A stretch of DNA of 36,634 nt from Planctomycetota bacterium. Its GTDB lineage: Bacteria > Planctomycetota > UBA1135 > GCA-002686595. A model generated the notes under the pieces. That model did no database searches and was not told the origin of the DNA. It worked only from the letters and a program-made list of their open reading frames with translations. The position numbers and the translations under genes are program-made. Of the stretch, positions 14,947 to 24,061 are shown in pieces (the stretch's first letter is position 1; each line of letters starts with the position of its first letter). Location: assembly GCA_016220035.1 (NCBI GenBank), contig JACRIO010000154.1, forward strand, positions 1-36,634, written 5' to 3'.

Positions 14947-16206
14947 TCACGGCGCCCAGATCAGTCGAATGGCGTTCGTGTAGTTGTAGGTCGCCGGCGT
15001 GCAGAAGTTGGCCGCGTTGCGATACCAGCCTTGGTAGTAGCGCGTCCCTCCGGCCGCCGGAATCGCGCCGCGGACGCTCAAGTCGAGCTCGTGGCTGTTC
15101 TGCGGATAGGTGGCGATGCCCCCGCTCGCAGCCCGTGTCGCGATGCGAATGATCGTCCCGCCCGTGCAGATCAACCCGTCCCCGCTCACCAGGTGGTTCG
15201 GCACCGTGGTCGCCGTCCCCTGGAAGAAGAGCACCGAAGTCGTGGCCGGGACGCCCTGAGCCTGGAGCACGGTGTTGTCCGAGGAGACGAAGGGCGCGTT
15301 CATGCTCACTAGGCGCGCGCCGTTCGGGTTCTGAGAGTTCGCGCACCCCTGGTCCGGCAACCCGATGTTCCCGCAAGGACACGGAAAGAGCGGATGCGTG
15401 CCGTCGCACATGGGGAGCGCGTAGTCGCGGTGCAGCACGACGATCGTATCCGAGGCCGTCGCCCCCCCGGTCGCCAGGTAGAGGCGGTCGCCGCGGGCGT
15501 CGAAGTCGAACCCGCCGTTCACGCTGTTCAACGCAGTCACGAACTGCGAGATGTCGGTGGTCGAGTTGATCGTGCCGGTCGTCGTGTCGATCTCGAGGAG
15601 GAAGTTTCGATCCCGCTCGAGGACGTAACCCGCACCCGAATGCGGATCGAACGCGAGGTCCGTCATGCTCGACGTCGATCCGACGATAGGAACGGTCGCG
15701 AGGACGACGCCAGTGTTCGGGTTCAGCCGGTGGAGCGAGCTCGACACGCCGTCGTAGGACACGATCCAGAGGTTGCCGGCGGTGTCGTAGTCCGCGCCGG
15801 TCGCATTGTTCGCCCCGGGGTACTCGGCGATGAAGGTGCCTGTTTCGGTGACGAGCCCCGCCTCGGATTGATTGATCATGCTGAAGAGCGAAATCCGCGC
15901 GAGCGGCGTCGTCGTGTCGATGGCCATCGCTTCCGGACCGAAATTGAGGCCGGGGATCGCGTTCGACCCGAATTGCGTGAGCAAGGCGCCGGTCGTTCGA
16001 TCGACTTCGAACACGAGGCCGGGCGCGGCTCCGTCCACGACCCACAGGCGCGCTCCGTTCGCCTGGAATGCGAGGTCGCCGATGCTCGCGAGGCTCAGCG
16101 TGCTGATGTCGAGGGTGGACTCGATGGAGAGCCGCAGGCTCTCGGCGCTGGCCGTGGCTGCAAAGGCGAGGAAGAACAGGGGGAGGAGTGCGTGTCGTCG
16201 TTGCAT
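14947..16206 (-). CDS. Secreted beta-propeller-like protein with C-terminal CPCGN domain (copy 2)
   Basis: 419 aa, start chosen as for copy 1: ATG 16206 gives MQRRHALLPLFFLAFAATASAES after the same CACGAGATCCCC leader. It is colinear with copy 1 with no net length change. Differences are scattered substitutions (e.g. VDGAAPGLV for VDAASPGLV, and PCPCGNIGLPDQGCANS for PCPCGNTGAPGHGCASS). The domain layout is therefore the same: signal peptide, propeller-type repeats to about residue 265, CPCGN module to the end (TRYYQGWYRNAANFCTPATYNYTNAI, IWAP). Intact frames in both copies over many substitutions suggest both are kept by selection, though this was not measured. Confidence 0.87.
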   Translation of the reverse strand: MQRRHALLPLFFLAFAATASAESLRLSIESTLDISTLSLASIGDLAFQANGARLWVVDGAAPGLVFEVDRTTGALLTQFGSNAIPGLNFGPEAMAIDTTTPLARISLFSMINQSEAGLVTETGTFIAEYPGANNATGADYDTAGNLWIVSYDGVSSSLHRLNPNTGVVLATVPIVGSTSSMTDLAFDPHSGAGYVLERDRNFLLEIDTTTGTINSTTDISQFVTALNSVNGGFDFDARGDRLYLATGGATASDTIVVLHRDYALPMCDGTHPLFPCPCGNIGLPDQGCANSQNPNGARLVSMNAPFVSSDNTVLQAQGVPATTSVLFFQGTATTVPNHLVSGDGLICTGGTIIRIATRAASGGIATYPQNSHELDLSVRGAIPAAGGTRYYQGWYRNAANFCTPATYNYTNAIRLIWAP

Positions 16207-16218
16207 GGGGATCTCGTG
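16204..16218 (-). promoter_or_regulatory. Conserved start-site leader CACGAGATCCCCATG (copy 2 gene)
   Basis: Third exact occurrence of the 15-nt leader ending in the start codon. Confidence 0.55.
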
Positions 16219-16383
16219 CTTGGGCAAGGAGTCGGGAAGGAGCTCGCGCTCCCGATCCATCTCGTTCGTTCCAGTGGGGCGCTCCTGCCGGAACGCCCTC
16301 CGGAACGTGTGTCCGCGCGGCTCGCGGTCTTTCAGCGCAACCGTGTTCCTTCTGCCGATCCCGTGCTCGTCCGAACGCAAGTC

Positions 16384-16422
16384 GCGCGCGGAGCAGGGCA
16401 CTCTCCTCCCTGCTCCGCGCGC
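16384..16422. terminator. Perfect 15-bp hairpin after the third propeller gene
   Basis: GCGCGCGGAGCAGGG pairs perfectly with CCCTGCTCCGCGCGC around a 9-nt loop. On the minus strand it begins 66 nt after the stop of the 16489-17754 gene. No T-run follows. It is the counterpart of the hairpins at 13297 and 14840. Confidence 0.55.
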
Positions 16423-16488
16423 TCTCCGTCCGTGGACCTGGACCTTCGGCGCCGAGGCGCGGTCAGGATCCGCGCTCCGACCGCAGGG

Positions 16489-17754
16489 TCACGGAGTCCA
16501 TCGCACTTGAATCGCGTTGGTGAAGTTGAAGGTCGCGCTCGTGCAGAAGTTGGACGCGTTGCGGTACCAGCCCTGGTAGTAGCGCGTGCCGCCGCCCGCC
16601 GGGATCGCGCCGCGCACGTGCAGCGCGGGATCCGCGGGACCGGGGTAGGTCGCGACGCCGCCGCTCGCGATCTTCGTCCCCAGGCGGATGATCGAGCCCG
16701 AGACGCAGATCAAGCCGTCGCCGAGCACCGTCGGTCCCGTCGCCGTGGGCGTCGTCCCTTGGAAGAAGAGCACGGGCGCCGTGACGGGAATGCCGAGCGC
16801 GCGCACCACGAGCGTGTCGTCGGCGATGTCCGGCACGCCCACGGAGTGCATCACGGCCCCGTTCGGATTGACCGAGCTCGCGCAGCCGGCCCCCGGCGCG
16901 CCGGGATTGCCGCACGGGCAGGGGAAGAGCGGGTCCGTGCCGTCGCAGATGCTGGTCTCGAAGTCGCGTTGGAGCCTGATGATGGTGTTCGCCGCGGCGC
17001 CGGTGCCGGTGCCGACGTACAGGAACTCGCCGTGCGTGTCGAACGCGATGCCGCCGGCGAGGGTATTGCCCTGGATGAGGTAGGGCGCGAGGCTCGTGGT
17101 GGACAGTCGCAATCCCGTCGCGAGGTCGATCTCGACGAGGTTGTTCGTGGCCTCCTCGAGCATGTAGCACGCGCCCGTGTTCGGGTCGAAGTCGACGTCG
17201 ACCATCCGCGACGTCGTTCCCAGGATCTGCACGGTGGTGAGGATCGCACCTGTGACGGAGTTCATGCGGTGCAGGGACGCGCCGCCGCCGAGCGTCGTGC
17301 CCGCGACGATCCACAAGGTCCCGGCGAAGAAGGTCGCGCCGGTCGCGCCGTTCGATGTGCCGTAGTTGTTCAGGAGCGCGCCGCTTTGGGTCACGCGGCC
17401 GCCCTCGGATTCCCCGAGCGAGCTCAGGACGATCAGGGCGCCCGCCGACACCGCTGAGAGGACGGCGAGTGCATCGGGCCCCTCGCTCAGACCGGCGATC
17501 GCGGACGGCGACAACTGCCCGAGCACCGCGCCGGTCAGCGGGTTGATCCGGTAGACCTGACCGCTGTGCGCTCCGTCGCTGATCCACAACTTCTCCGCGT
17601 CGGGCTCGTAGGCAAGATCGCCGATGGACGTGAGGTTGGCCGCGGAGATGTCGAGCGTGCTCCACGCGGCGACATGCAGTTGGTCGGCCGCGGCCGATCC
17701 CGCGACGAGGAGGAGGGCAGCGCCGCCGGCGCGGATCGAAGGGCGTAGGTTCAT
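16489..17754 (-). CDS. Secreted beta-propeller-like protein with C-terminal CPCGN domain (divergent third copy)
   Basis: 421 aa from ATG 17754. Signal peptide MNLRPSIRAGGAALLLVAGSAAAD. It aligns along its length with the two duplicated neighbours (ANLTSIGDLAYEPDAEKLWISD, VDFDPNTGACYMLEE, GIAFDTHGEFLYVGTG) but is much more diverged and lacks the CACGAGATCCCC leader. The CPCGN module is DPLFPCPCGNPGAPGAGCASS, LGDGLIC, TRYYQGWYRNASNFCTSATFNFTNAI, ending in RWTP. It is the oldest member of the local array. A degenerate ORF upstream ends in an ATGA overlap with this start, and mutually exclusive hairpins lie about 75-105 nt upstream. Confidence 0.87.
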   Translation of the reverse strand: MNLRPSIRAGGAALLLVAGSAAADQLHVAAWSTLDISAANLTSIGDLAYEPDAEKLWISDGAHSGQVYRINPLTGAVLGQLSPSAIAGLSEGPDALAVLSAVSAGALIVLSSLGESEGGRVTQSGALLNNYGTSNGATGATFFAGTLWIVAGTTLGGGASLHRMNSVTGAILTTVQILGTTSRMVDVDFDPNTGACYMLEEATNNLVEIDLATGLRLSTTSLAPYLIQGNTLAGGIAFDTHGEFLYVGTGTGAAANTIIRLQRDFETSICDGTDPLFPCPCGNPGAPGAGCASSVNPNGAVMHSVGVPDIADDTLVVRALGIPVTAPVLFFQGTTPTATGPTVLGDGLICVSGSIIRLGTKIASGGVATYPGPADPALHVRGAIPAGGGTRYYQGWYRNASNFCTSATFNFTNAIQVRWTP

Positions 17755-18237
17755 GGCGTGAATCGGGTCGGGGGGGTCGGGGATCGCGACCGCGCTCCAG
17801 CGCGACGAGTCGCTTCCAGGGGGGATCCAGCGGGCGGACTCCCGCTGGAACCGCCCGCTCCAGAGGTGTCCCCGACGCGCACCTCGATTTCAGGCTTTCT
17901 CCCCGAGATGCGCCGGTTCGCGTCGAGTTCCTCGCGGCGCACCTCGGCCGGGAGCGCGTGCGGCCGACCGCCGCCCCAGCCGGCGGTGCTGTTCGCCCTC
18001 GAGACGGCGATCCAGGAGCAGACGACGCCAGGGTCGTCGAGGAGGAAGGCGCGAGGGTCCGCGATGCCGCGGCGGCGCGCGTGCGCAGGACCGCGCGCCG
18101 ACGGGGTGACGGAAGGAGTCGGCTCGACGCCATGAGCGGGTCGAGGGCCGCGAGGCCACCCGTGACGACGCCGAGCACGAGCCACAGCTAGGAGTTGCAC
18201 ACGTTGCGGCGCATGCGCGCGACGTCGCCGTCCTCAT
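17751..18237 (-). pseudogene. Possible degenerate gene upstream of the third propeller gene
   Basis: About 620 bp separate the genes at 17754 and 18376. On the minus strand, stretches with coding-like third positions occur in different frames: LWLVLGVVTGGLAALDPLM (hydrophobic) in one, and ADPRAFLLDDPGVVCSWIAV followed by PALPAEV-like sequence in another. The latter belongs to a 149-codon ORF whose stop overlaps the next start as ATGA. The pattern would fit a frameshifted small membrane or secreted protein. No family is recognised, and high GC alone can produce such ORFs, so this is weak. The rest of the gap shows only a hairpin. Confidence 0.25.
17829..17859. other. Nested alternative hairpins in the 5' region of the third propeller gene
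   Basis: AGCGGGCGG (17829-17837) can pair with CCGCCCGCT (17851-17859). Alternatively CCAGCGGG (17827-17834) can pair with CCCGCTGG (17841-17848). The two structures share bases and exclude each other. They sit 75-105 nt upstream of the minus-strand start at 17754. Any regulatory role is speculative. Confidence 0.4.
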
Positions 18238-18375
18238 CGTGCGCTCACGACGTGCGCACGGGGAGCGAGCGCATTCCGATCCAGACCGCGGTCGGACGCT
18301 CCTCCCGCGCCCGCGCCGCGCTCGACCGCCCTTGGGATGCCGCTATGCTCTGCGCCTCGTCCCCCGGAGGCCCGC

Positions 18376-18684
18376 TTGATCACCCACGTCGTACTGCTGC
18401 GTGTGCAGGAATCCGTCCCCGCGAAGGAGGTCGAGCGCGTCTTCGGCGCCATCGGCGCGTTGAAGGCGCGGATCCCAGGGATCCTCGCGTATTCGTGGGG
18501 GCCGTATTCGTCGCCCGAGGGTCTGCACAAGGGCTTCACGCACGGCTTCGTGATGACGTTCACCGATGCCGCGGCGCGCGACGGCTACCTGTCGCACTCC
18601 GAGCACGAGGTCGTGAAGGGGAGGGTGCTCGCGATCCTCGATGGCGGGCTCGACGGCGTGATCGCGTTCGACTACGCGAGTTGA
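18376..18684 (+). CDS. Dabb (stress-responsive A/B barrel) family protein
   Basis: 102 aa. The track starts upstream at 18337, but TTG at 18376 is preferred: it follows a GGAGG ribosome-binding site by 5 nt and gives (M)ITHVVLLRVQESVPAKEVERV, the usual start of Dabb proteins. Later marks are ALKARIPGILAYSWGPYSSPE, THGFVMTFTDAAARDGYLSHSEHEVV and a final GVIAFDY. Length is normal for this ferredoxin-like dimeric barrel fold. Members are small cytoplasmic proteins of varied or unknown function, so no substrate is suggested. The next gene starts 72 bp downstream on the same strand. Confidence 0.87.
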   Translation: MITHVVLLRVQESVPAKEVERVFGAIGALKARIPGILAYSWGPYSSPEGLHKGFTHGFVMTFTDAAARDGYLSHSEHEVVKGRVLAILDGGLDGVIAFDYAS

Positions 18685-18756
18685 GCTGCGGCCCGTGCGC
18701 CGTGCGCCGGACGAGCGCGCGCGGCGCGAGTGTCTTGCTCGTCTCGCGAGCTCCGC

Positions 18757-21700
18757 ATGCACTCCTTCGCGCGTATCGTCCTCGCCTTCGTGTTCCTCGT
18801 GGGCTGCAGTACGTTCGAGCCGACGCCCGCTCGGCGAGTCCAGTCGCCGGCACGCTCTGCATCGGCGGTCGCGTTCGAGCGCTGCGAGCTGTCGCGTGAA
18901 TTCACCTGCGAGGGCGCCACGTTCGCCGACCTCGATCGCGACGGCGACCAGGACGTGATCGCCGGGCCCTGGTGGTACGAGGGTCCGCGATGGACGACGC
19001 GCCACGCGCTCTACGCGCCGAAACCGTTCGACCCCGCGGGCTACTCCGACGCGTTCTTCGCGTGGCCCTTCGACGTCGATCGCGACGGCTGGACCGACGT
19101 CGTCACCGTCGGGTTCCCGGGCAAGGAGGCGTTCTGGCACCGGAACGCGCTCGCCGCGAGGGACGCGCGCGACGCGGCTTGGGAGCGCGTTCTGATCGCG
19201 CCGGAGGTCGACAACGAGTCGCCCGCGTTCACCGACCTCACGGGCGACGGCCGTCCCGAGCTCGTCTTCCACACCGGCGGGCGCTTCGGCTGGGCGGAGC
19301 CCGTGAAGACCGACCCGCGCGCGCCGTGGACGTTCCACGCGCTCTCCGAGAAGCTCGACATCGGCCGCTTCACGCACGGTCTCGGCGTCGGCGACGTCAG
19401 CGGCGACGGGCGCGCGGACGTCCTGTGGAAAGAGGGTTGGTTCGAGCAGCCCGCGACGCTCGCGGGCGATCCCGTCTGGACGTTCCACGCTTTCCGCTTC
19501 AGCGACCGCGAGGGCGGCGCGCAGATGCTCGTGCACGACGTCGACGGCGACGGCGACCAGGACGTGATCACGTCGCTCGCGGCGCACCACTTCGGGTTGT
19601 CCTGGTTCGAGAACACGCCCTTCGCGCGCCAGGACGGCGGCGTGAGCTTCGTCGAGCACCGCTTCATGGACGACACGCCGGCGAAGAGCCCGCACGGCGC
19701 GTGCTTCGCCGAGCTCCACGCGCTCGACCTCGCGGACGTGAACGGCGACGGGCTCCAGGACGTCGTCACGGGGAAACGCTGGTGGGCGCACGGCGCGACG
19801 GGCGATCCCCAGCCGGGCTCGAAGCCCGAGGTGTGGTGGTTCGAGCTCGCGCGCGGTCCCAACGGCGTCGATTTCGTGCCGCACGAAGCCGACGAAGCGA
19901 GCGGAGTGGGGACGCAGGTCGTCACGGGCGACGTCGACCGCGACGGGCGCTGCGACGTCGTGATCGGCAACAAACGCGGCGCGTTCGTGCTCCTGCAGCG
20001 CACGCCGGAGGAGTTGAAGGCGAACGCCGCGCGCGCGCCGTCCGCGGCGAGCACGGCGCTCGCGGCCGAGGTGGACGCGCCGAGTTCCGCTTCGCCCGGC
20101 ACGCAGCCCGTGGGCCACGACAACCTCGACTTCGAGAAGGGCGACCTTTCCGGTTGGACCGCGAGCGGCGACGCGTTCGCCGATCAACCGATCCGCGGCG
20201 ACACCGTGAAGGCGCGCGGCCGCGAGCCGAGCCTGCACGCGGGCGAGTTCTGGATCGGCGGCTTCGAGAAGCACGGCGACGCGCCGACCGGCACGCTGAC
20301 GTCGAAGGCGTTCCGCTGCGAACAGCCGTGGGCGAGCTTCCTCGTCGGCGGCGGTGCGAGCCGCGCGACGCGCGTCGAAATCGTGCTCTCCGAGGAAGAG
20401 CGCGTGCTCTTCGAAACGAGCGGCGCGAACTACGAGTCGATGCAGCGCGTCGTCGTGGATCTGCACGGAGCGGTGGGCAAGGACCTCCTCTTGCGCCTCG
20501 TCGACGACGCAACGGGCGGTTGGGGCCACCTCGACTTCGACGACTTCCGCTTCCACGCGACGAAGCCGACCTTCGCGCTGCCCGCGGGCGTGCCCGCGAT
20601 CCTCCCGATGGACGGCGTGGCGCACGCGGGCCTCGCGCCGCAGGCGGCCGTGAAGGCGATGACGACGCGCGACGGTTTCCACGTCGAGCTCGTCGCCGCC
20701 GAGCCCGACGTCCACCAGCCGGTCGCGTTCACGTTCGACGCGCGAGGCCGCCTGTGGGTCGCGGAGGCGTTCACCTATCCCCAGCGCGCCGACGGCGACT
20801 GGAACGCGGGCAAGGACGACGTCGTCGTGTTCGAGGATCGCGACGCGAACGGTTCCTACGAGACGCGCACGGTCTTCCTCGACCACTTGAACCTCGTGAG
20901 CGGTCTCGAGGTCGGCTTCGGCGGCGTGTGGATCGGCGCGGCGCCGTACCTGCTCTTCGTCCCTGATCGGGACGGCGACCTCGTGCCCGACGGTCCGCCG
21001 CAGAAGTTGCTCGACGGTTTCGGGCACGAGGACACGCACGAGACGCTGAACGCCTTCACCTGGGGGCCCGACGGTTGGCTTTACGGCTGCCACGGCGTTT
21101 TCACGCACTCGAAGGTCGGCGCGCCGGGCACGAAGGACGCGGAGCGCGTTCCGCTCGACGCGGGCGTGTGGCGCTATCACCCGACGCACAAGACGTTCGA
21201 GGTCTTCGCGTGGGGCACGTCGAACCCGTGGGGCGTCGACTTCGACGATCAGGGACAGGCGTTCATCACCGCGTGCGTCATCCCGCACCTGTGGCACGTG
21301 ATCCAGGGCGCGCGTTACGAGCGGCAGGGCGGCGCGCACTTCGACAAGTACTTGATGGGCGAGATCGGCACGATCGCGGATCACCGCCACTTCCTCGGCG
21401 ACACTCCGCATGGCGGGAACCTGCGCTCGAACTCCGTCGGTGGAGGACACGCGCACTGCGGTCTGTGCTGCTACCTCGGCGACGCGTTTCCTAAGGAGTA
21501 CAGGAACGCGCTCCTCTTCGGGAACATCCACGGCAACCGCCTGAACATGGACGTGGTGGAGCGCGCGGGCTCGGGCTTCGTCGGGCGCCACGCGCCGGAC
21601 TTCCTGCTCGCGAACGATCAGTGGTTCCGTGCGATCGCGATGAAGCAGGGACCCGACGGCGCCGTGTACGTGATCGATTGGTACGACAAGCAGGCGTGCC

Positions 21701-24027
21701 ACGAGACGCACCCGGAGATCTGGGACCGCACCAACGGGCGCATCTACCGTGTGCGGTACGGCGACTCCGCGCCGCGCCGCGTCGATTTGACGCAGCTCTC
21801 AAGCCGCGCGCTCGTCGAGCTGCAGACGAGCCGCGACGAGTGGACCGTGCGCCAGGCGCGCAAGCTCCTCCAGGAGCGCGGGCCCGATCCCGCGGTCCAA
21901 CGCGAGCTGCGCGACCAGCTCGCGAAGGCGAAGGGCGACGAGCCGCGCGAGCTCCGCGCGTTGTGGGCCCTGCACGCGGTCGGCGGCTTCAGTGAGACGT
22001 TCGCGCGCGTGCTCTTCGCGTCCGGAAGCGAATCCGTGCGCGCTTGGGCCGTGCAGCTCGCGCTCGAGGACCGCGCGGCCGACCCGGCGACGGTGACGGA
22101 GCTCGCGCGGCGCGCCGACAAGGACGCTTCGCCGCGCGTGCGGCTCTACGTCGCGTCCGCGCTGCAGCGTCTGCCGCTCGAGCAACGCTGGGGCATCGCC
22201 GAGGCGCTCCTCGCGCGCGGCGAGGACGCAGGCGACGCGAACCTGCCCTTGATGCTCGGTTTCGCGATCGAACCGCTCGTCGCCGCCGATCCCGAGAAGG
22301 CACTCGCGCTCGTGCCGCGCGCCAAGCTCGAGAGCGTCGCGCGCTTCGTCGTGCGGCGCGCGGCGGGCGAGGTGAAGCTCCACGCGGCGCTCGTGCAGGC
22401 TCTGTCGGGCGAAAACGACGGTGCGCGGCGCGCATGGATGCTCGAGGAGGTGCTCGCGGGCCTCGCGGAGCAGCGCGAGCTCGCCGAACCCGCGGGATGG
22501 AGCGCGCTCGCCGAACGCTGGAGTGCCTCCGGCGACGCGAAGCTCGCGGAGCTCGTCCAGCGCGTGTCGATCGCGTTCGGGTCGCGCGCGGCGTTCCCCG
22601 AGCTCAGGAAGCGCCTCGCGGACGTGAAGGAGAAGCCGGCGCGCCGCCGTGAAGCGCTCGACGCGCTCGTGCGCGGCAAGGACGTGGAGACGGCACCGAT
22701 CCTGCGCGCGCTGCTCGACGACGCGGCATTGCGCGGACCGGCGCTGCGCGCGCTCGCGAACTACGACGACGCGGCGTCGGCCGAGCGCGTGCTCGCGCGG
22801 TACGCGGGCTTCGGCGTGGAGGAGCGCCGCGACGCGCTGAACACGCTCTCCGCGCGCGCGAGCTCGGCGCGGAAGCTGCTCGACGCCGTCGCGGACGGAC
22901 GCGTGCCGCGCACGGACCTCGGTGCGTTCGTCGTGCGCGCGCTCCAGAACCTCGGCGACGCGGCGCTCACGGCGCGACTGAAGGAGGTGTGGGGCGAGGT
23001 GCGCTCGACGAACGATGCGAAGGCGAAGCGCATCGCGGAGCTCCAGCCGGTGCTCGGCCCCGACGCGCTGAAGGCCGCGGACCTGCCGCGCGGCCGCGAG
23101 GTCTTCGCGCGCACGTGCGAGCAGTGCCACACGCTCTTCGGGACGGGCGGCAAGGTCGGTCCCGACATCACGGGCTCGAACCGCGCCGACCTCGCGTACC
23201 TACTCGCGAACGTCGTCGATCCCAATGCCGTCGTGCCGAAGGACTACCTCGCGACGAACGTGTTCCTGAAGGACGAACGCGTCGCGAGCGGCCTCCTCGT
23301 GTCGCAGACCGACTCGTCGATCACGCTGGCGACCGAGAACGACACACTCGTGATCGCGAAGAACGACGTCGAGGAGATGAAGCTCACGAACCTGTCGACG
23401 ATGCCCGAGGGCCTGCTCGACGCGCTCCCCGCCGACGACGTGCGCGACCTCGTCGCGTACCTGGAGAGCCCGATCCAGACCCCGATGCGCGCCACCGCGG
23501 CGAACGTGAAGCGCTTCTTCGACGGGAAGAGCCTCGCGGGTTGGAAGGGCGCGGGGTGCTGGAGCGTGGAAGGCGGGGAGATCGTGGGCCGGACGAAGGG
23601 CCTCGACCACAACGAGTTCCTCGTGAACGAGCTCGACCTCGGCGACTTCCGCCTCGAGCTCGACGTGCGCCTCGTCGGCGACGTGGGCAACTCGGGCGTC
23701 CAGTTCCGCACGCGCGCCTTGGACGGCGGCGAGGTCGCGGGCGACCAGGCCGACGTCGGTCCGGGCTGGTGGGGCAAGCTCTACGAGGAGCACGGCCGCG
23801 GCGTGCTCGCGGAGAACGACTGCGAGTCGAAGGTGACGAAGGACGGCTGGAACCACTACGCGATCGAAGCGCGCGGTTCGCGCGTACGCACGTGGATCAA
23901 CGGCTCCGCGTGCGTCGACCTCGACGATCCCAAGGGCGCGCGCCGCGGCGTGATCGCGCTCCAACTCCACTCGGGCGGCGCGACGGAGGTGCGCTTTCGG
24001 AACTTGCGGCTCGAGCTCATCCCGTGA
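18757..24027 (+). CDS. Giant PVC-type dehydrogenase/cytochrome c lipoprotein with FG-GAP, HEAT-like and DUF1080 domains
   Basis: 1756 aa. ATG 18757 gives MHSFARIVLAFVFLVGC, a lipoprotein signal. Domains in order: FG-GAP/VCBS repeats, about 50-410 (FADLDRDGDQDVIAGPWWYE, VGDVSGDGRADVLWKEGW, LADVNGDGLQDVVTG); a jelly-roll-like region, about 450-610 (DNLDFEKGDLSGWTASG); a PVC-type membrane-bound dehydrogenase propeller, about 630-1020 (GFHVELVAAEPDVHQPVAF, PDGAVYVIDWYDKQACHE); HEAT-like helical repeats, about 1040-1440; cytochrome c with heme motif CEQCH at 1454-1458 and GPDITGSNRADLAYLLANVV; DUF1080 laminin-like domain from about 1585 (FFDGKSLAGWKGAGCWSVE). PVC dehydrogenase-cytochrome fusions are typical of planctomycetes and are linked to sugar oxidation. 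Adding both FG-GAP and DUF1080 modules is unusual. A periplasmic carbohydrate-oxidising role is inferred. Confidence 0.9.
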   Translation: MHSFARIVLAFVFLVGCSTFEPTPARRVQSPARSASAVAFERCELSREFTCEGATFADLDRDGDQDVIAGPWWYEGPRWTTRHALYAPKPFDPAGYSDAFFAWPFDVDRDGWTDVVTVGFPGKEAFWHRNALAARDARDAAWERVLIAPEVDNESPAFTDLTGDGRPELVFHTGGRFGWAEPVKTDPRAPWTFHALSEKLDIGRFTHGLGVGDVSGDGRADVLWKEGWFEQPATLAGDPVWTFHAFRFSDREGGAQMLVHDVDGDGDQDVITSLAAHHFGLSWFENTPFARQDGGVSFVEHRFMDDTPAKSPHGACFAELHALDLADVNGDGLQDVVTGKRWWAHGATGDPQPGSKPEVWWFELARGPNGVDFVPHEADEASGVGTQVVTGDVDRDGRCDVVIGNKRGAFVLLQRTPEELKANAARAPSAASTALAAEVDAPSSASPGTQPVGHDNLDFEKGDLSGWTASGDAFADQPIRGDTVKARGREPSLHAGEFWIGGFEKHGDAPTGTLTSKAFRCEQPWASFLVGGGASRATRVEIVLSEEERVLFETSGANYESMQRVVVDLHGAVGKDLLLRLVDDATGGWGHLDFDDFRFHATKPTFALPAGVPAILPMDGVAHAGLAPQAAVKAMTTRDGFHVELVAAEPDVHQPVAFTFDARGRLWVAEAFTYPQRADGDWNAGKDDVVVFEDRDANGSYETRTVFLDHLNLVSGLEVGFGGVWIGAAPYLLFVPDRDGDLVPDGPPQKLLDGFGHEDTHETLNAFTWGPDGWLYGCHGVFTHSKVGAPGTKDAERVPLDAGVWRYHPTHKTFEVFAWGTSNPWGVDFDDQGQAFITACVIPHLWHVIQGARYERQGGAHFDKYLMGEIGTIADHRHFLGDTPHGGNLRSNSVGGGHAHCGLCCYLGDAFPKEYRNALLFGNIHGNRLNMDVVERAGSGFVGRHAPDFLLANDQWFRAIAMKQGPDGAVYVIDWYDKQACHETHPEIWDRTNGRIYRVRYGDSAPRRVDLTQLSSRALVELQTSRDEWTVRQARKLLQERGPDPAVQRELRDQLAKAKGDEPRELRALWALHAVGGFSETFARVLFASGSESVRAWAVQLALEDRAADPATVTELARRADKDASPRVRLYVASALQRLPLEQRWGIAEALLARGEDAGDANLPLMLGFAIEPLVAADPEKALALVPRAKLESVARFVVRRAAGEVKLHAALVQALSGENDGARRAWMLEEVLAGLAEQRELAEPAGWSALAERWSASGDAKLAELVQRVSIAFGSRAAFPELRKRLADVKEKPARRREALDALVRGKDVETAPILRALLDDAALRGPALRALANYDDAASAERVLARYAGFGVEERRDALNTLSARASSARKLLDAVADGRVPRTDLGAFVVRALQNLGDAALTARLKEVWGEVRSTNDAKAKRIAELQPVLGPDALKAADLPRGREVFARTCEQCHTLFGTGGKVGPDITGSNRADLAYLLANVVDPNAVVPKDYLATNVFLKDERVASGLLVSQTDSSITLATENDTLVIAKNDVEEMKLTNLSTMPEGLLDALPADDVRDLVAYLESPIQTPMRATAANVKRFFDGKSLAGWKGAGCWSVEGGEIVGRTKGLDHNEFLVNELDLGDFRLELDVRLVGDVGNSGVQFRTRALDGGEVAGDQADVGPGWWGKLYEEHGRGVLAENDCESKVTKDGWNHYAIEARGSRVRTWINGSACVDLDDPKGARRGVIALQLHSGGATEVRFRNLRLELIP

Positions 24028-24061
24028 CTCGGGTCAAGGGTGTCACCGGGGCCAGCAGCCG

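Larger units (their letters stand above)
13324..16411. repeat. Tandem duplication, two 1544-bp units
   Basis: Unit 1 is 13324-14867 and unit 2 is 14868-16411. Gene ends (13403/14947), gene starts (14662/16206) and the leader and junction sequences are all offset by exactly 1544 bp, and sequence similarity is high throughout, intergenic parts included. GCTCCGCGCGCTCTC occurs at 13324, 14868 and 16412, so homology between hairpin sequences could have driven the duplication by unequal recombination. Confidence 0.9.

Noticed and set aside
13297-16422. Regularly spaced hairpins as a possible CRISPR or integron-like array
   Set aside because: Spacing is gene-sized (1544 bp), there are only three copies, and no integrase or cas gene is present. 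A tandem gene duplication explains the pattern.
18343-21711. 1122-aa ORF on the minus strand
   Set aside because: It is antisense to the Dabb gene and the giant lipoprotein. Its composition (Arg, Val, Glu, His) reflects codon bias of the sense strand.
24028-24061. GTGAC...GTCAC between convergent genes as another REP copy
   Set aside because: Only 5 bp pair and the sequence does not match the REPIN arms at 11926-12012.
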